64,000 bases of DNA, taken from Aggregatimonas sangjinii. GTDB lineage: Bacteria; Bacteroidota; Bacteroidia; Flavobacteriales; Flavobacteriaceae. The notes beneath the pieces were generated by a model. The model searched no databases. It was not told the DNA's origin and saw only the letters and a list, made by a program, of their open reading frames with translations. Positions 27,669 through 36,907 of this stretch are shown here, in pieces. The DNA is taken from the NCBI RefSeq assembly GCF_005943945.1, contig NZ_CP040710.1:631001-695000 (forward strand), given 5' to 3'. The position numbers were made by a program, and so were the translations under genes. Each line of letters opens with the position of its first letter. Position 1 is the first letter of the stretch.

Positions 27669-28648
27669 GTATCGGATTGTATGGATTGTCGTTGCAGGAT
27701 AGCCTGGACGATGATTTTCGCATGAATTCTCGAATTTTCGATAAACCACTTATGGGTTTCCATGCCACCACAAATGACCCCCGCGAGATAAAGTCCGTTT
27801 ACATTACTTTCCATCGTATCTGGATTGTACTGTGGGAGTCTTTTGTCATCGTTGGATAACTTAATTCCCATGGCCTCTAAAAAATCGAAATTAGGTCTAT
27901 ATCCGGTAAGTGCGAGCACAAAATCGTTCTCAATGGTAATTTCGCCTTTAGGGCCATTCAAAACGAGTTCCTCATTCCTAATTTTTTTGACCGTGGTATC
28001 GTAATAGGCGGTAATGCTACCTTCATCTATACGATTGATGATGTCGGGCCGAACCCAATATTTTACCCGATGTCCTACTTCTGGACCTCTGATGATAAGG
28101 GAAACCTCCGAGCCTTTTCGCCAACATTCCAAAGCGGCATCAACAGCCGAATTGCTGGCGCCGACAACAGCTAGTTTTTGACTGGCATAGAAATGAGGGT
28201 TGTCGTAATAATGGGATACCTTGGGCAATTCCTCACCTGGGACATTAAGTTTGTTGGGGAGGTCGTAAAAACCGGTTGCCACCACCGTATTTAAAGCGTT
28301 GTAAGTATTTTTGTCAGTTTCGATGATAAAAATTTCGGCTTGTTTTTCGACCCGCGCTACTTTTTCAAAGAGGTGAATGGCAAGTTTGTTACTGGTAACG
28401 ATTCGTCGATAATATTCAAGAGCCTCGTCACGTTTGGGTTTGGCCTCCTTGCTGATAAAAGGAATTTCATCGATTTCCAATTTCTCGGAGGAAGAGAAAA
28501 ACTGCATGTTCGAGGGATAATGAAAAAGGGAGTTGACGATAGGGCCCTTCTCGATGATGAGATAGTCCAATCCCTTTTTTTGGGCTTCCAAGCCACAAGC
28601 GATTCCTATCGGGCCGCCGCCAATAATTATCAGGTCGTACATCTTCAT
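27665..28648 (-). CDS. ypdA: YpdA-family bacillithiol disulfide reductase (putative)
   Basis: 327 aa flavoprotein of the thioredoxin-reductase fold. GGGPIGIACGLEA (about 10-22) binds FAD; VVGASNSAVDAAL (about 158-170) binds NADPH. No CxxC redox pair is seen, as usual for YpdA. In Firmicutes YpdA reduces bacillithiol disulfide using NADPH, and Bacteroidota generally carry the bacillithiol pathway. Start at 28648 overlaps the rpe stop by 4 bp; Met3 is possible. It is coupled on both sides (rpe and iaaA). Confidence 0.85.
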   Translation of the reverse strand: MKMYDLIIIGGGPIGIACGLEAQKKGLDYLIIEKGPIVNSLFHYPSNMQFFSSSEKLEIDEIPFISKEAKPKRDEALEYYRRIVTSNKLAIHLFEKVARVEKQAEIFIIETDKNTYNALNTVVATGFYDLPNKLNVPGEELPKVSHYYDNPHFYASQKLAVVGASNSAVDAALECWRKGSEVSLIIRGPEVGHRVKYWVRPDIINRIDEGSITAYYDTTVKKIRNEELVLNGPKGEITIENDFVLALTGYRPNFDFLEAMGIKLSNDDKRLPQYNPDTMESNVNGLYLAGVICGGMETHKWFIENSRIHAKIIVQAILQRQSIQSDT

Positions 28649-29307
28649 TCTCCTGCTATTTCCTTAAGTTCCTTAATGGTTTCTTGGGGATGGGCACTTT
28701 TAAAAACAAAACTTCCCGCTACGAGCACATCGGCACCTGCATCGGCAAGTGCCTTGGCATTTTTAGAGGACACGCCGCCGTCGATTTCGATTAAGGTACT
28801 TGCTCCCTTTCTATCAATCAATTCTTTCAATGCCTTTACCTTTTCATAGGTGTTTTCAATAAAGGATTGTCCCCCAAAACCTGGGTTGACGCTCATCAGA
28901 CAAACCACATCGATATCTTTGATGGTGTCTTCCAGCAGATGAATCGAGGTATGTGGATTCAAGGCCACCCCGGCTTTCATTCCTTCTGCTTTTATGGCTT
29001 GCAACGTTCTGTGCAAATGAGTGCAGGCTTCATAGTGTACCGTGAGTACCGTAGCGCCTAGGTCGGCAAAAGTCTTAATATACCTGTCCGGATCAACGAT
29101 CATCAAATGCACGTCCAAGGGCTTGGTTGCATGTGTTGCAATAGCCTTTATCACGGGCATTCCGTAGGAGATGTTCGGAACAAAGACGCCGTCCATCACG
29201 TCAATATGATGCCAGTCAGCCACGCTATCATTCACCATTTCAACATCACGTTGCAAATTGCCGAAATCGGCGGCTAGGAGGGAAGGGGCTATTTTTATCG
29301 AACTCAT
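28645..29307 (-). CDS. rpe: Ribulose-phosphate 3-epimerase
   Basis: 220 aa TIM-barrel enzyme of the pentose phosphate pathway interconverting ribulose-5-P and xylulose-5-P. Motifs: IAPSLLAADFGNL at the N-terminus, HIDVMDGVFVPNIS (metal His and catalytic Asp), VHLMIVDPDRYI, MSVNPGFGGQSF, and EIDGGVSSKNA (second catalytic Asp) with GADVLVAGSFVF. First gene of the rpe-ypdA-iaaA set, each joined by a 4 bp overlap. Confidence 0.96.
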   Translation of the reverse strand: MSSIKIAPSLLAADFGNLQRDVEMVNDSVADWHHIDVMDGVFVPNISYGMPVIKAIATHATKPLDVHLMIVDPDRYIKTFADLGATVLTVHYEACTHLHRTLQAIKAEGMKAGVALNPHTSIHLLEDTIKDIDVVCLMSVNPGFGGQSFIENTYEKVKALKELIDRKGASTLIEIDGGVSSKNAKALADAGADVLVAGSFVFKSAHPQETIKELKEIAGE

Positions 29308-29391
29308 TGGAAATCTACGCTTGAAATTTCTACAAAAGTAGTGAAATGATATCGTATTAGTGACCAGTGTAGCTATGGCGTCAGAAACCGG

Positions 29392-30204
29392 TTATTGTTT
29401 TTCGGCGATGATTTCGACCATCAAACAAGTGCAGATCGAAGCACCTTTTATACCCTCTAATTCCTTCAGTTCGGAAAGAGCTCGGTCTACCTCCTTAGGA
29501 GTTAAATAATCTTGAACGACCAAACGCGGTAAGTAACTTTGGAAAAATGTTTGTGGCCATTGCCACACGCCATTATCCATCGTTGCGATTTTTGACATGG
29601 GCCGGACGCTCAGTATTTTCATACCCATATCATCCAATACATAGGGCAGCTGTCTCCCAATGTCTATTTCCATATCGGAATCCTTAAAACTTTTTAACGC
29701 CATCGCAATACCTTTGGCAAGTGATTTTTTATAGGGTTCGGTCTGAAGCAAAGACCAATCATAGTATTCATGAATGACCATTTTACCCTTTGGTTTCAAG
29801 GCTTCCTGTACTTTGGCGAGTATCTCCTTGGGATTGGGAACCCAAGCCAGAGCCCATCTACAGTACATGCCATCAATGCTATTAGGGCGAAGCGCCATAT
29901 CGTCAAAATCGGCGGCGATGGCCTCAATGTTCAAATGGTACGTATCGGCTACTCGTTTCAAAAATTGGATGTACCCCTCCGACTTGTCGATACCGATGAC
30001 CTTTCCTTCACTACCCGCCAAAAAAGCCAGTTCTTTGGTGCAATAGCCAGGACCACAGCCGAGGTCTAAAAAAGTTTGACCGGCCTTGAAATTCGCAAGT
30101 CGCCAACCACGCTGCGCTTCCTCGGCCCAAACTTGATGCTGTACCCCCAATCGAAAAAGTTCTTGATTGTCGGTTCCTAAAATATATGGGCTCTCTTCGT
30201 TCAA
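29392..30204 (-). CDS. Class I SAM-dependent methyltransferase
   Basis: 270 aa. Motif I FLDLGCGPGYCTKEL (about 46-60), motif II IGIDKSEGYIQFLKR, and motif III CRWALAWVPNPKEILAK are those of class I methyltransferases acting on small molecules. The substrate cannot be told from sequence. No membrane segment. It is alone between rpe and the large propeller gene, with its own short leader. Confidence 0.82.
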   Translation of the reverse strand: MNEESPYILGTDNQELFRLGVQHQVWAEEAQRGWRLANFKAGQTFLDLGCGPGYCTKELAFLAGSEGKVIGIDKSEGYIQFLKRVADTYHLNIEAIAADFDDMALRPNSIDGMYCRWALAWVPNPKEILAKVQEALKPKGKMVIHEYYDWSLLQTEPYKKSLAKGIAMALKSFKDSDMEIDIGRQLPYVLDDMGMKILSVRPMSKIATMDNGVWQWPQTFFQSYLPRLVVQDYLTPKEVDRALSELKELEGIKGASICTCLMVEIIAEKQ

Positions 30205-30287
30205 AATATTGTTTGTCTTTTGTTATCTACTGCAACTTCCAATTCGTTCCCTATGTTCTTTTAACCGTAGCAAATCGAAAATCATAT

Positions 30288-33200
30288 TTATCCATCCAGA
30301 GGTGATTTTCCCGATTTGGTCAGGACTTTGTTTACTTTCGGTAGTTGCGCTCCCATGGTTTCGTTCAGTGCATTCAGATGGGTTTCCAGTTCTGCGGAAA
30401 GTTCTTCAAAAACCTTGTAAGCGCCATTGGTAGGTTTGGCCTCGCCGCTTTCTACACTACGTCTTAGAGAGGCTAGTCGATTGTTCAGTTTTATCGGAAA
30501 GTTCAAAGGGTCCTGGCCCGACTGATTTTTTACTTGATATAGTGCCTCCTCTATCTCCGATAGTTTTGCGATAAACGGACTGACTGTTTTCTTATAGTCC
30601 GCTTGGGAAATATCTTTTTTATGGGTGTCGAGTGTTTTCTTGATTTCCCGTATTTTGATGACCGCGTCGTTGGCCGCAGTCGTTTTCTGCATGATCTTAC
30701 TCGCCAATACAAACTGTTCGTCCAAATCTTCTTTGGTGATTCCTTTTAGGTTCGGATCCATTAGCACCTTGAAGTCGTGGGTCATTTCATAATCCTTCGT
30801 TTTCATACGCACCTTATATTCCCCTAAAGGAGCCTTTGGGCCCCTTTGCGGACGGGCGCTCCATATGATCATGCCCTCAAATTCGGATGCTCCGGGATAA
30901 CGCATGTCCCAAGTAAAGGTATTGATTCCCTTGGCGGTGGTCGGTTTCGAAGACCCTCCTTTTTGCCACCAAGGAATATCGGGATCTTCCTCGTATTCCG
31001 GTTTGCTTCCGGTATAGGTGTTGATGAGCTGGTCGTTGGCATCCAAGATTTCAAAGGTAATGGTGTCCTGTTCTGTTCCTAAATAATATTGGACCGCGAC
31101 ATCGCCGACACCTCTAATCGCATTGGATGGTTGGAATAAAACTGCCGATTGCCCCCCAAGCTCTTCTGAGTATTGGCGTAAGGGTTGAATATCGTCCAAA
31201 ATCCAAAATCCCCGCCCATGACTTCCGACGACCAGATCGTTATCCTTGACGACCAAATCCCGAATAGGGGTATCCGGTAGTTTCAATTGCAAACTTTGCC
31301 ATAGCGCTCCGTCGTTTACCGAAAAATAAACTCCATGTTCGGTCGCTAAGAATAACAGGCCCTCCCGAACGGGATCCTCACGAACGGCCCTTGCGAAATG
31401 GCCATCCTCGATGCCATTGATAATTTTTGTCCATGTTTTGCCGTAATCATGGGTTTTGAAAACATAGGGCTGACGGTCATCTACCTGATAGCGGTTGGCC
31501 GCTACAAACAATGTTCCAGGACGATGCCGAGATTCGTCAATAATACTAACTCTTGAAAATTTCGGGAGGTTCTTCGGGGTGATGTCTTTCCAGTTTTTTC
31601 CACCATCCCTGGTAATATGAATTTTACCATCGTCGGAACCTGCCCAGATAGTTTGTATATCATGGTATGAAGGTGCCAAGGCGAAAACGGTCGCGTAGAT
31701 TTCCGGCCCGTTCATATCCATGGTGATCACACCTCCTGTTTTTCCTAAGGTACCAGGGTCTGCATAAGTTAAATCGGGACTGATTTTCTCCCATGATTGC
31801 CCATCATCGGTGGTTTTCCAGACGTGCTGGGAACAGGTGTACATGACTTTTGAGTCTTGGGGTGCGAACATAATAGGGAAGGTCCATTGCCAGCGTTCTG
31901 GTAGGGCACTCGCGGGTTCGCCCGAAAAAAAACGGGGGTATACTTGAATATCCCGGGTCTGTCCATTGCTGCGGTCGTACCGTGTTAAAAGGGCACCTTG
32001 ACTTCCTGCATAAAAAATATCCTTTTTTTTGGGATGTTGGGTAATCCAACCACTTTCGCCACCTCCAACGGGGTAATACCAACCGTGGTTCGGACCTCTG
32101 GCCTGCATATGCTCCCAACCCTCACTTGGTACGGCAACGGTACTGTTGTCCTGCTGTGCTCCGGCCACGTGATACGGCACGTCACTGGTAGTCATTACGT
32201 GGTACAGTTGTGTAGTGATATAGTCCTGTTCCGTCCAGCTTTTACCGCCATTGATGCTAACGTTGCCTCCGCCGTCATTGGAGTTGATCATTCGATCGGG
32301 ATCGTTCGGGTCGATCCATAGGTCGTGATTGTCGCCATGGGGCACCTTGATGGTTGTATCGAACGTCTTTCCGCCATCGGTAGACTTGTAAAAACCGGTA
32401 TTTAAACAATAAACGATTTCTCTGTCTGAAGGGTCGGCATAAATTCGAGAATAGTAGAACGCCCTTTGTCGTAGCTTGCGTTCGTCATTGGTGCGTTCCC
32501 AAGTTTTTCCGGCATCGTCTGAACGAAAAACACCACCCTCGTTCGCTTCAACGATGGCCCAAACGCGGTTGGAATCCGCTGGGGAGACCGTTACCCCTAT
32601 TTTTCCGACGGGACCTGCCGGCATTCCGGGATTCGTGGTCAGATCGGACCAGGTATCGCCACCGTCGACCGATTTCCATAGTTTGGAATCGCCACCACCG
32701 CCCCACATCTTCCAAGCTTTGCGTTGTACTTCCCATGTACTGGCGTATAGTATTTGTGGGTTGTTTCGGTCGATGATGAGGTCTACCGCACCTGCCTTGG
32801 GGCTGGCATACAATACTTTTTTCCACGAGTTCCCGCCGTCCGTGCTTTTAAAAACACCGCGTTCCTCATTATCCCCGTAAGGATGGCCTAAAGCGGCAAC
32901 ATAAACGATATCCGGATTGGTCGGGTGAATTCGAATTCGGGCTACGGCTTGTGTTTCTTTAAGTCCGAGATGGCGCCATGTTTCTCCTCCATCGGTTGTT
33001 TTGTAAACCCCGTCGCCTTGAGTGATGCTTCCCCGAAGTTGCACCTCGCCCATACCGATATAGACAATGTCCGGATTTGTTTCCGCGACGGCGACCGCAC
33101 CGACCGAGGAGCTCGTTACTTGACCATCGGTTACCGGTTTCCATTCGGTACCACCATCAACGGTTTTCCACAGTCCGCCTCCCGTTGCCCCGAAATAATA

Positions 33201-33389
33201 TTCATTAGGCCGGCTTGGGCTTCCTGCGGCGCCTAATGAACGTCCACCCCGATATGGTCCGATATTGCGCCATTCCAATCCCTCATAAAAGGACGCTGGA
33301 ACGGAATTTGCCTTTTCAGCATTTGTTTTCTGGCCATAAAGGCCAAGGCAGGATACGATAAAAATGAGGAGTGGTAGTGTACGCAGCAT
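30288..33389 (-). CDS. Secreted BNR/sortilin-like beta-propeller protein
   Basis: 1033 aa with a signal peptide (LPLLIFIVSCLGLYG, cut near QKTNA). The next ~700 residues carry many Asp-box-like repeats (TVDGGTEW, TTDGGETW, STDGGNSW, SVDGGDTW, SDDAGKTW, STDGGKTF, TRDGGKNW), which mark sortilin/VPS10 or sialidase-type propellers. The rest is a strand-rich region and a helical C-terminal part with Lys-rich heptads. Such proteins are abundant in marine Flavobacteriia and often called glycosyl hydrolases, but no catalytic site is evident. Location probably periplasm or cell surface. Confidence 0.82.
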   Translation of the reverse strand: MLRTLPLLIFIVSCLGLYGQKTNAEKANSVPASFYEGLEWRNIGPYRGGRSLGAAGSPSRPNEYYFGATGGGLWKTVDGGTEWKPVTDGQVTSSSVGAVAVAETNPDIVYIGMGEVQLRGSITQGDGVYKTTDGGETWRHLGLKETQAVARIRIHPTNPDIVYVAALGHPYGDNEERGVFKSTDGGNSWKKVLYASPKAGAVDLIIDRNNPQILYASTWEVQRKAWKMWGGGGDSKLWKSVDGGDTWSDLTTNPGMPAGPVGKIGVTVSPADSNRVWAIVEANEGGVFRSDDAGKTWERTNDERKLRQRAFYYSRIYADPSDREIVYCLNTGFYKSTDGGKTFDTTIKVPHGDNHDLWIDPNDPDRMINSNDGGGNVSINGGKSWTEQDYITTQLYHVMTTSDVPYHVAGAQQDNSTVAVPSEGWEHMQARGPNHGWYYPVGGGESGWITQHPKKKDIFYAGSQGALLTRYDRSNGQTRDIQVYPRFFSGEPASALPERWQWTFPIMFAPQDSKVMYTCSQHVWKTTDDGQSWEKISPDLTYADPGTLGKTGGVITMDMNGPEIYATVFALAPSYHDIQTIWAGSDDGKIHITRDGGKNWKDITPKNLPKFSRVSIIDESRHRPGTLFVAANRYQVDDRQPYVFKTHDYGKTWTKIINGIEDGHFARAVREDPVREGLLFLATEHGVYFSVNDGALWQSLQLKLPDTPIRDLVVKDNDLVVGSHGRGFWILDDIQPLRQYSEELGGQSAVLFQPSNAIRGVGDVAVQYYLGTEQDTITFEILDANDQLINTYTGSKPEYEEDPDIPWWQKGGSSKPTTAKGINTFTWDMRYPGASEFEGMIIWSARPQRGPKAPLGEYKVRMKTKDYEMTHDFKVLMDPNLKGITKEDLDEQFVLASKIMQKTTAANDAVIKIREIKKTLDTHKKDISQADYKKTVSPFIAKLSEIEEALYQVKNQSGQDPLNFPIKLNNRLASLRRSVESGEAKPTNGAYKVFEELSAELETHLNALNETMGAQLPKVNKVLTKSGKSPLDG

Positions 33390-33467
33390 CGAAAAGCTAT
33401 TTTGATGGTTGAAAATTAACCTTCAATTTAACGCTTTTTGATTTTGATAAAAACTGATTGGATACTT

Positions 33468-33920
33468 TTATTTCAATTGTTTCAGGCCTTCGTATACAGC
33501 TATGCCAACGGCATTGGCAAGATTTAAACTACGGATTTCAGGACTGTAAAGTGGAATTTTGTAGCATTCGTCGCGATTGGAGGCAATCATCTCTTTTGGG
33601 AGACCAACGGATTCCTTGCCGAAAACGAGGAACATATCATCTTTAAATTCGATATCCCAATGCGTCCGTGAGGCATGACTGGAGAAAAAAACCATTTCCT
33701 TATTCCCATGGGTTGAGAAAAAATCAGCTGCACTTTCGTGAATACAAAGTGAGATATGGGGCCAATAGTCCAACCCGGCCCGTTTGAGGCGCTTGTCATT
33801 CAACTCAAAACCAAAAGGTTTCACCAAATGCAAAGTTGATCCTGTCGCCAAGGCCAACCTGCCAATATTTCCGGTATTGTTTGGTATTTCGGGTTCGATA
33901 AGTACAATATTCAAGGACAT
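33468..33920 (-). CDS. trmL: tRNA (cytidine/uridine-34-2'-O)-methyltransferase
   Basis: 150 aa minimal SPOUT enzyme that methylates the ribose of the tRNA wobble base in certain Leu tRNAs. Family motifs are all present: EIPNNTGNIGRLA near the N-terminus, DYWPH, FVFGKESVGLP-like LVFGKESVGLPKEM (about 96-109), and YSPEIRSLNLANAVGIAVYE at the knotted C-terminus. Length is standard. Confidence 0.92.
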   Translation of the reverse strand: MSLNIVLIEPEIPNNTGNIGRLALATGSTLHLVKPFGFELNDKRLKRAGLDYWPHISLCIHESAADFFSTHGNKEMVFFSSHASRTHWDIEFKDDMFLVFGKESVGLPKEMIASNRDECYKIPLYSPEIRSLNLANAVGIAVYEGLKQLK

Positions 33921-34018
33921 GGCTGTCAGGTTATGATGTTGAAAAGGTCCTATGATGATGTGAATTGAGAAGAGAGGACTTCTCGTTAATGGTGGCGTCC
34001 CACTTCTTCAGTCCTATT

Positions 34019-34258
34019 TTAATTTTTCATTCGTATGGATTTCAAATACAACTGTTCTACTTTCTCTCTTGCCCATGGTGTTCTCCTCAAAAATTTCAAG
34101 GAAGATTTTATGGAAGGATTGCTCTTGAAACAGTTGATGCTTATTCGATCGGCCAACTGCTCCCATGTGTAATGTTGGGTAAGATGCTCTAGGATGTCGA
34201 CCAACTTTACCCCGTGTAAAGGATTGTTGGGTTGTTGTTGGGCAGGTGTATCTTTCAT
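34019..34258 (-). CDS. VF530-family (DUF2132) small DNA-binding-like protein
   Basis: 79 aa from the ATG at 34258 (MKDTPAQQQ), preferred to a longer reading because the family domain starts right after it. [20 protein letters not shown], then [26 protein letters not shown] are the hallmark VF530 segments. The VF530 structure from Vibrio suggested DNA binding, but the physiological role is unknown. A rpoD terminator lies just upstream, so it probably has its own promoter. Confidence 0.85.
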   Translation of the reverse strand: MKDTPAQQQPNNPLHGVKLVDILEHLTQHYTWEQLADRISINCFKSNPSIKSSLKFLRRTPWAREKVEQLYLKSIRMKN

Positions 34259-34335
34259 AATGGGAGGGCCGTAAAATATGTCAAAACTTTTTAATGTAAA
34301 ATGAAACAGAACACTGTTCCCCCTAAATAGTATAA

Positions 34336-34366
34336 ATGAAAAAACTCCGGTAATCAGCCGGAGTTT
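34336..34366 (-). terminator. Terminator downstream of rpoD
   Basis: AAACTCCGG (34342-34350) pairs perfectly with CCGGAGTTT (34358-34366) with a 7 nt loop. On the minus strand it is followed by TTTTTTC. It is about 140 bp after the rpoD stop; the DNA between holds only a small hairpin at 34484-34499. Confidence 0.85.
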
Positions 34367-34502
34367 ATTCATCAATCAAAAAACGAACAGTCATGATAAC
34401 TGTTGTTATTGTTAAAATTACAACTAATATGCCATATTTCCAATATGGGAAAAGATTAACATATTAACAATAATCTGCGAGCGCCTGTTTTCTAACAGGA
34501 TC

Positions 34503-35366
34503 TTAGCCAAGATAAGTTTTCAATATCTTGCTTCGCGAGGTATGTTTTAGCCTACGAATGGCTTTTTCTTTTATTTGACGAACCCTTTCCCTGGTCAGTT
34601 CGAAGGTCTCTCCGATTTCTTCCAAGGTCATTGAATGTTGCCCTGCCAGACCAAAGTATAATCTGATGACATCCGCTTCCCTTGGGGTCAAGGTTTCTAA
34701 GGCCCTTTCGATTTCCGTGCGTAGCGATTCGTGTAACAACTCCTTATCGGGGTTGGGCGATTCTCCACTACGAAGTACATCGTAAAGATTGGAATCCTCA
34801 CCGTCGATCAACGGGGCATCCATTGATACGTGACGGCCCGAGTTCTTCAAGGATTGTTTTACATCCGCTACGGTCATATCGAGTTCCTTTGCGATTTCTT
34901 CCGGAGAGGGCTTGCGTTCGTGGGCCTGCTCTAAAAAAGCAAAGGTTTTGTTTATTTTATTGATCGAACCGATTTTGTTCAATGGCAAACGCACAATACG
35001 CGACTGTTCGGCCAAAGCTTGTAAAATCGATTGGCGTATCCACCATACGGCGTACGAGATAAATTTAAAACCTCGGGTTTCATCAAAACGTTGCGCCGCT
35101 TTAATCAATCCCAGATTTCCTTCGTTGATCAAATCGGGTAGCGTAAGACCTTGGTTCTGGTACTGCTTGGCAACCGATACCACAAATCGAAGGTTGGCCT
35201 TTGTAAGTTTTTCAAGAGCGCTATGATCGCCTGCCTTGATGCGTTGTGCCAATTCTACTTCTTCATCTGCAGTGATCAAGTCTACTTTGCCGATTTCTTG
35301 CAAGTACTTGTCCAAAGATGCGGTCTCTCTGTTGGTGACCTGTTTTGTAATCTTAAGCTGTCTCAT
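34503..35366 (-). CDS. rpoD: Primary RNA polymerase sigma factor (RpoD/SigA)
   Basis: 287 aa, short for a primary sigma factor, because regions 1.1 and the non-conserved insertion are absent, as in other Bacteroidota. Seen: region 1.2 ([20 protein letters not shown]), region 2 with [20 protein letters not shown] and [16 protein letters not shown], region 3, and region 4 HTH ([20 protein letters not shown]). It recognises the TTTG/TAnnTTTG promoters of the phylum, examples of which occur in this window at yqeY and rpsO. Confidence 0.95.
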   Translation of the reverse strand: MRQLKITKQVTNRETASLDKYLQEIGKVDLITADEEVELAQRIKAGDHSALEKLTKANLRFVVSVAKQYQNQGLTLPDLINEGNLGLIKAAQRFDETRGFKFISYAVWWIRQSILQALAEQSRIVRLPLNKIGSINKINKTFAFLEQAHERKPSPEEIAKELDMTVADVKQSLKNSGRHVSMDAPLIDGEDSNLYDVLRSGESPNPDKELLHESLRTEIERALETLTPREADVIRLYFGLAGQHSMTLEEIGETFELTRERVRQIKEKAIRRLKHTSRSKILKTYLG

Positions 35367-35530
35367 GTTCGGGGATTAAATGAATATTCAATAGACTGCA
35401 TATACTTATACGTAGAAAAGTGGGAAATGTTACAAATCCACCGAAAAAATCTAGTTTATTAGATGAAGTACCTAAATCGTTGTTATGTTTGTGGCTATTT
35501 TTTTTGTAAGCACCAGGTCCAAACCAAGTT

Positions 35531-36793
35531 GTGATTAGCTGTATGCCATTTCTCCTCCGTATTATGCGGGTAATACCTGCTTTGTTCATCATGGCGGTGA
35601 GTGCGCAGGAAGATGTTGATGAACCGGCCCGCTATTTGGAATTCGATTTCTCTGTTGGGTTGTTAGGTGATTCTAACAGTAATTTCCCCGAACACAGCGC
35701 CCAAAAAAGCTTTTTTGTAGGAATGGGAAAGCGTTATGCCCAATCTGAAAAAGCTTGGGCGTATTATCTGAACAGTCCCAAAGTCGGGATTTTATTGGGA
35801 TTTTCTGATCTAGGAAATAGAAGGTCTTTGGGCTATGCGTACAGTGTGTTGCCGTATGCCGAGTTTTCGCTGCTACCGGCCAAAACGGATCGGCTTCATT
35901 TATTGGTGGCGTTCGGAGCTTCCTATTTGGATAGGGTATACGATGCCGAAACCAATCCGAACAATAAAGGAGTTTCCACTCGGTTGAATTGGGCGTATCG
36001 ATCGTACCTGTATTACGACTTTTTTAAAGGAAACAAGGGGATTTGGCGAGCGGGGATAGGCTATTTACATCATTCAAACGGTCATACGCGAAAACCGAAC
36101 AGGGGCTATAATGCCTTTCTTGTTGGGATTTCAAGTGCGTTTTCCAATAGGGAGGTTCCAAAATCATGGTCCACCAACGATGGATACAGTCCCCATAAAA
36201 GTAAGGAGTGGTTTTATACCACGCGTGTGGGTGTAGGGCAGAATTCCTTCTCGGATGTTTTCAACTCAAAGAAGGAGGTCTTTACGGCGGCGCTTTCCGT
36301 TGGAAAAATTATCAACAAGACTTTTAAGTTCGGGGGCGGATGCCATTACCGTTTTTATGAACATTACTATGATTATATTATAAATGAAGAGACGTTGATA
36401 CGGACTCAAGAACCAGGGTTTACGGAACATCCTATTGCAAACGCATCCAATTTTGGTGTTTTTGGAAGTGCGGAATTGCTTTTAGGTCATGTCGGAATGG
36501 AATTTGATTTGGGGCTCAATGTATTTAAACCTTTTTATAAAATCGATTGGCAATTGAACGAAGGCTATACTACCTTCAACAATGGTGAGGAAAATATCGT
36601 ATTGGGGGAGCTTGGTAGCTATTACCAAATCAAACGATATGTATTCAGTAGAATGGGCTTAAAATATTACTTAGTGAATACGGAACGTTCCCCAAAACAT
36701 AATATTTTTATAGGGGCATTTATCAATGCGAATTTAGGGCAGGCCGATTTTAGCGAGCTTACTACAGGGTATCGGCATCGGTTTGGGTTTTAG
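35531..36793 (+). CDS. PagL-like acyloxyacyl hydrolase / lipid A deacylase family protein
   Basis: 420 aa with a signal peptide (PALFIMAVSAQ, ~12-26). The fold looks like an outer-membrane beta barrel: alternating strands and aromatic girdles. YLHHSNGHTRKPNRG at 178-192 matches the His-Ser-containing active-site segment of lipid A 3-O-deacylase (PagL, acyloxyacyl hydrolase PF09411). At over twice PagL length, the second half adds further barrel-like strands. Role in lipid A remodelling is inferred. Divergent from rpoD. Confidence 0.75.
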   Translation: MISCMPFLLRIMRVIPALFIMAVSAQEDVDEPARYLEFDFSVGLLGDSNSNFPEHSAQKSFFVGMGKRYAQSEKAWAYYLNSPKVGILLGFSDLGNRRSLGYAYSVLPYAEFSLLPAKTDRLHLLVAFGASYLDRVYDAETNPNNKGVSTRLNWAYRSYLYYDFFKGNKGIWRAGIGYLHHSNGHTRKPNRGYNAFLVGISSAFSNREVPKSWSTNDGYSPHKSKEWFYTTRVGVGQNSFSDVFNSKKEVFTAALSVGKIINKTFKFGGGCHYRFYEHYYDYIINEETLIRTQEPGFTEHPIANASNFGVFGSAELLLGHVGMEFDLGLNVFKPFYKIDWQLNEGYTTFNNGEENIVLGELGSYYQIKRYVFSRMGLKYYLVNTERSPKHNIFIGAFINANLGQADFSELTTGYRHRFGF

Positions 36794-36836
36794 CAGGCTT
36801 GGCGGTACCATTCCCATATTCTAAGGTGTAACAAAA

Positions 36837-36866
36837 AAATCCCGCCTCTTTTCGGAGACGGGATTT
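36837..36866 (-). terminator. Terminator between convergent genes, serving pnp
   Basis: The left arm AAATCCCGCCTC (36837-36848) pairs with GAGACGGGATTT (36855-36866), one mismatch. On the minus strand the stem runs into TTTTTTTG, a good terminator for pnp. On the plus strand the T-run is weak. Confidence 0.85.
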
Positions 36867-36907
36867 CTATTTTCATCCTCTAGAAGAGGTACTTTCATTA
36901 AAGAAGT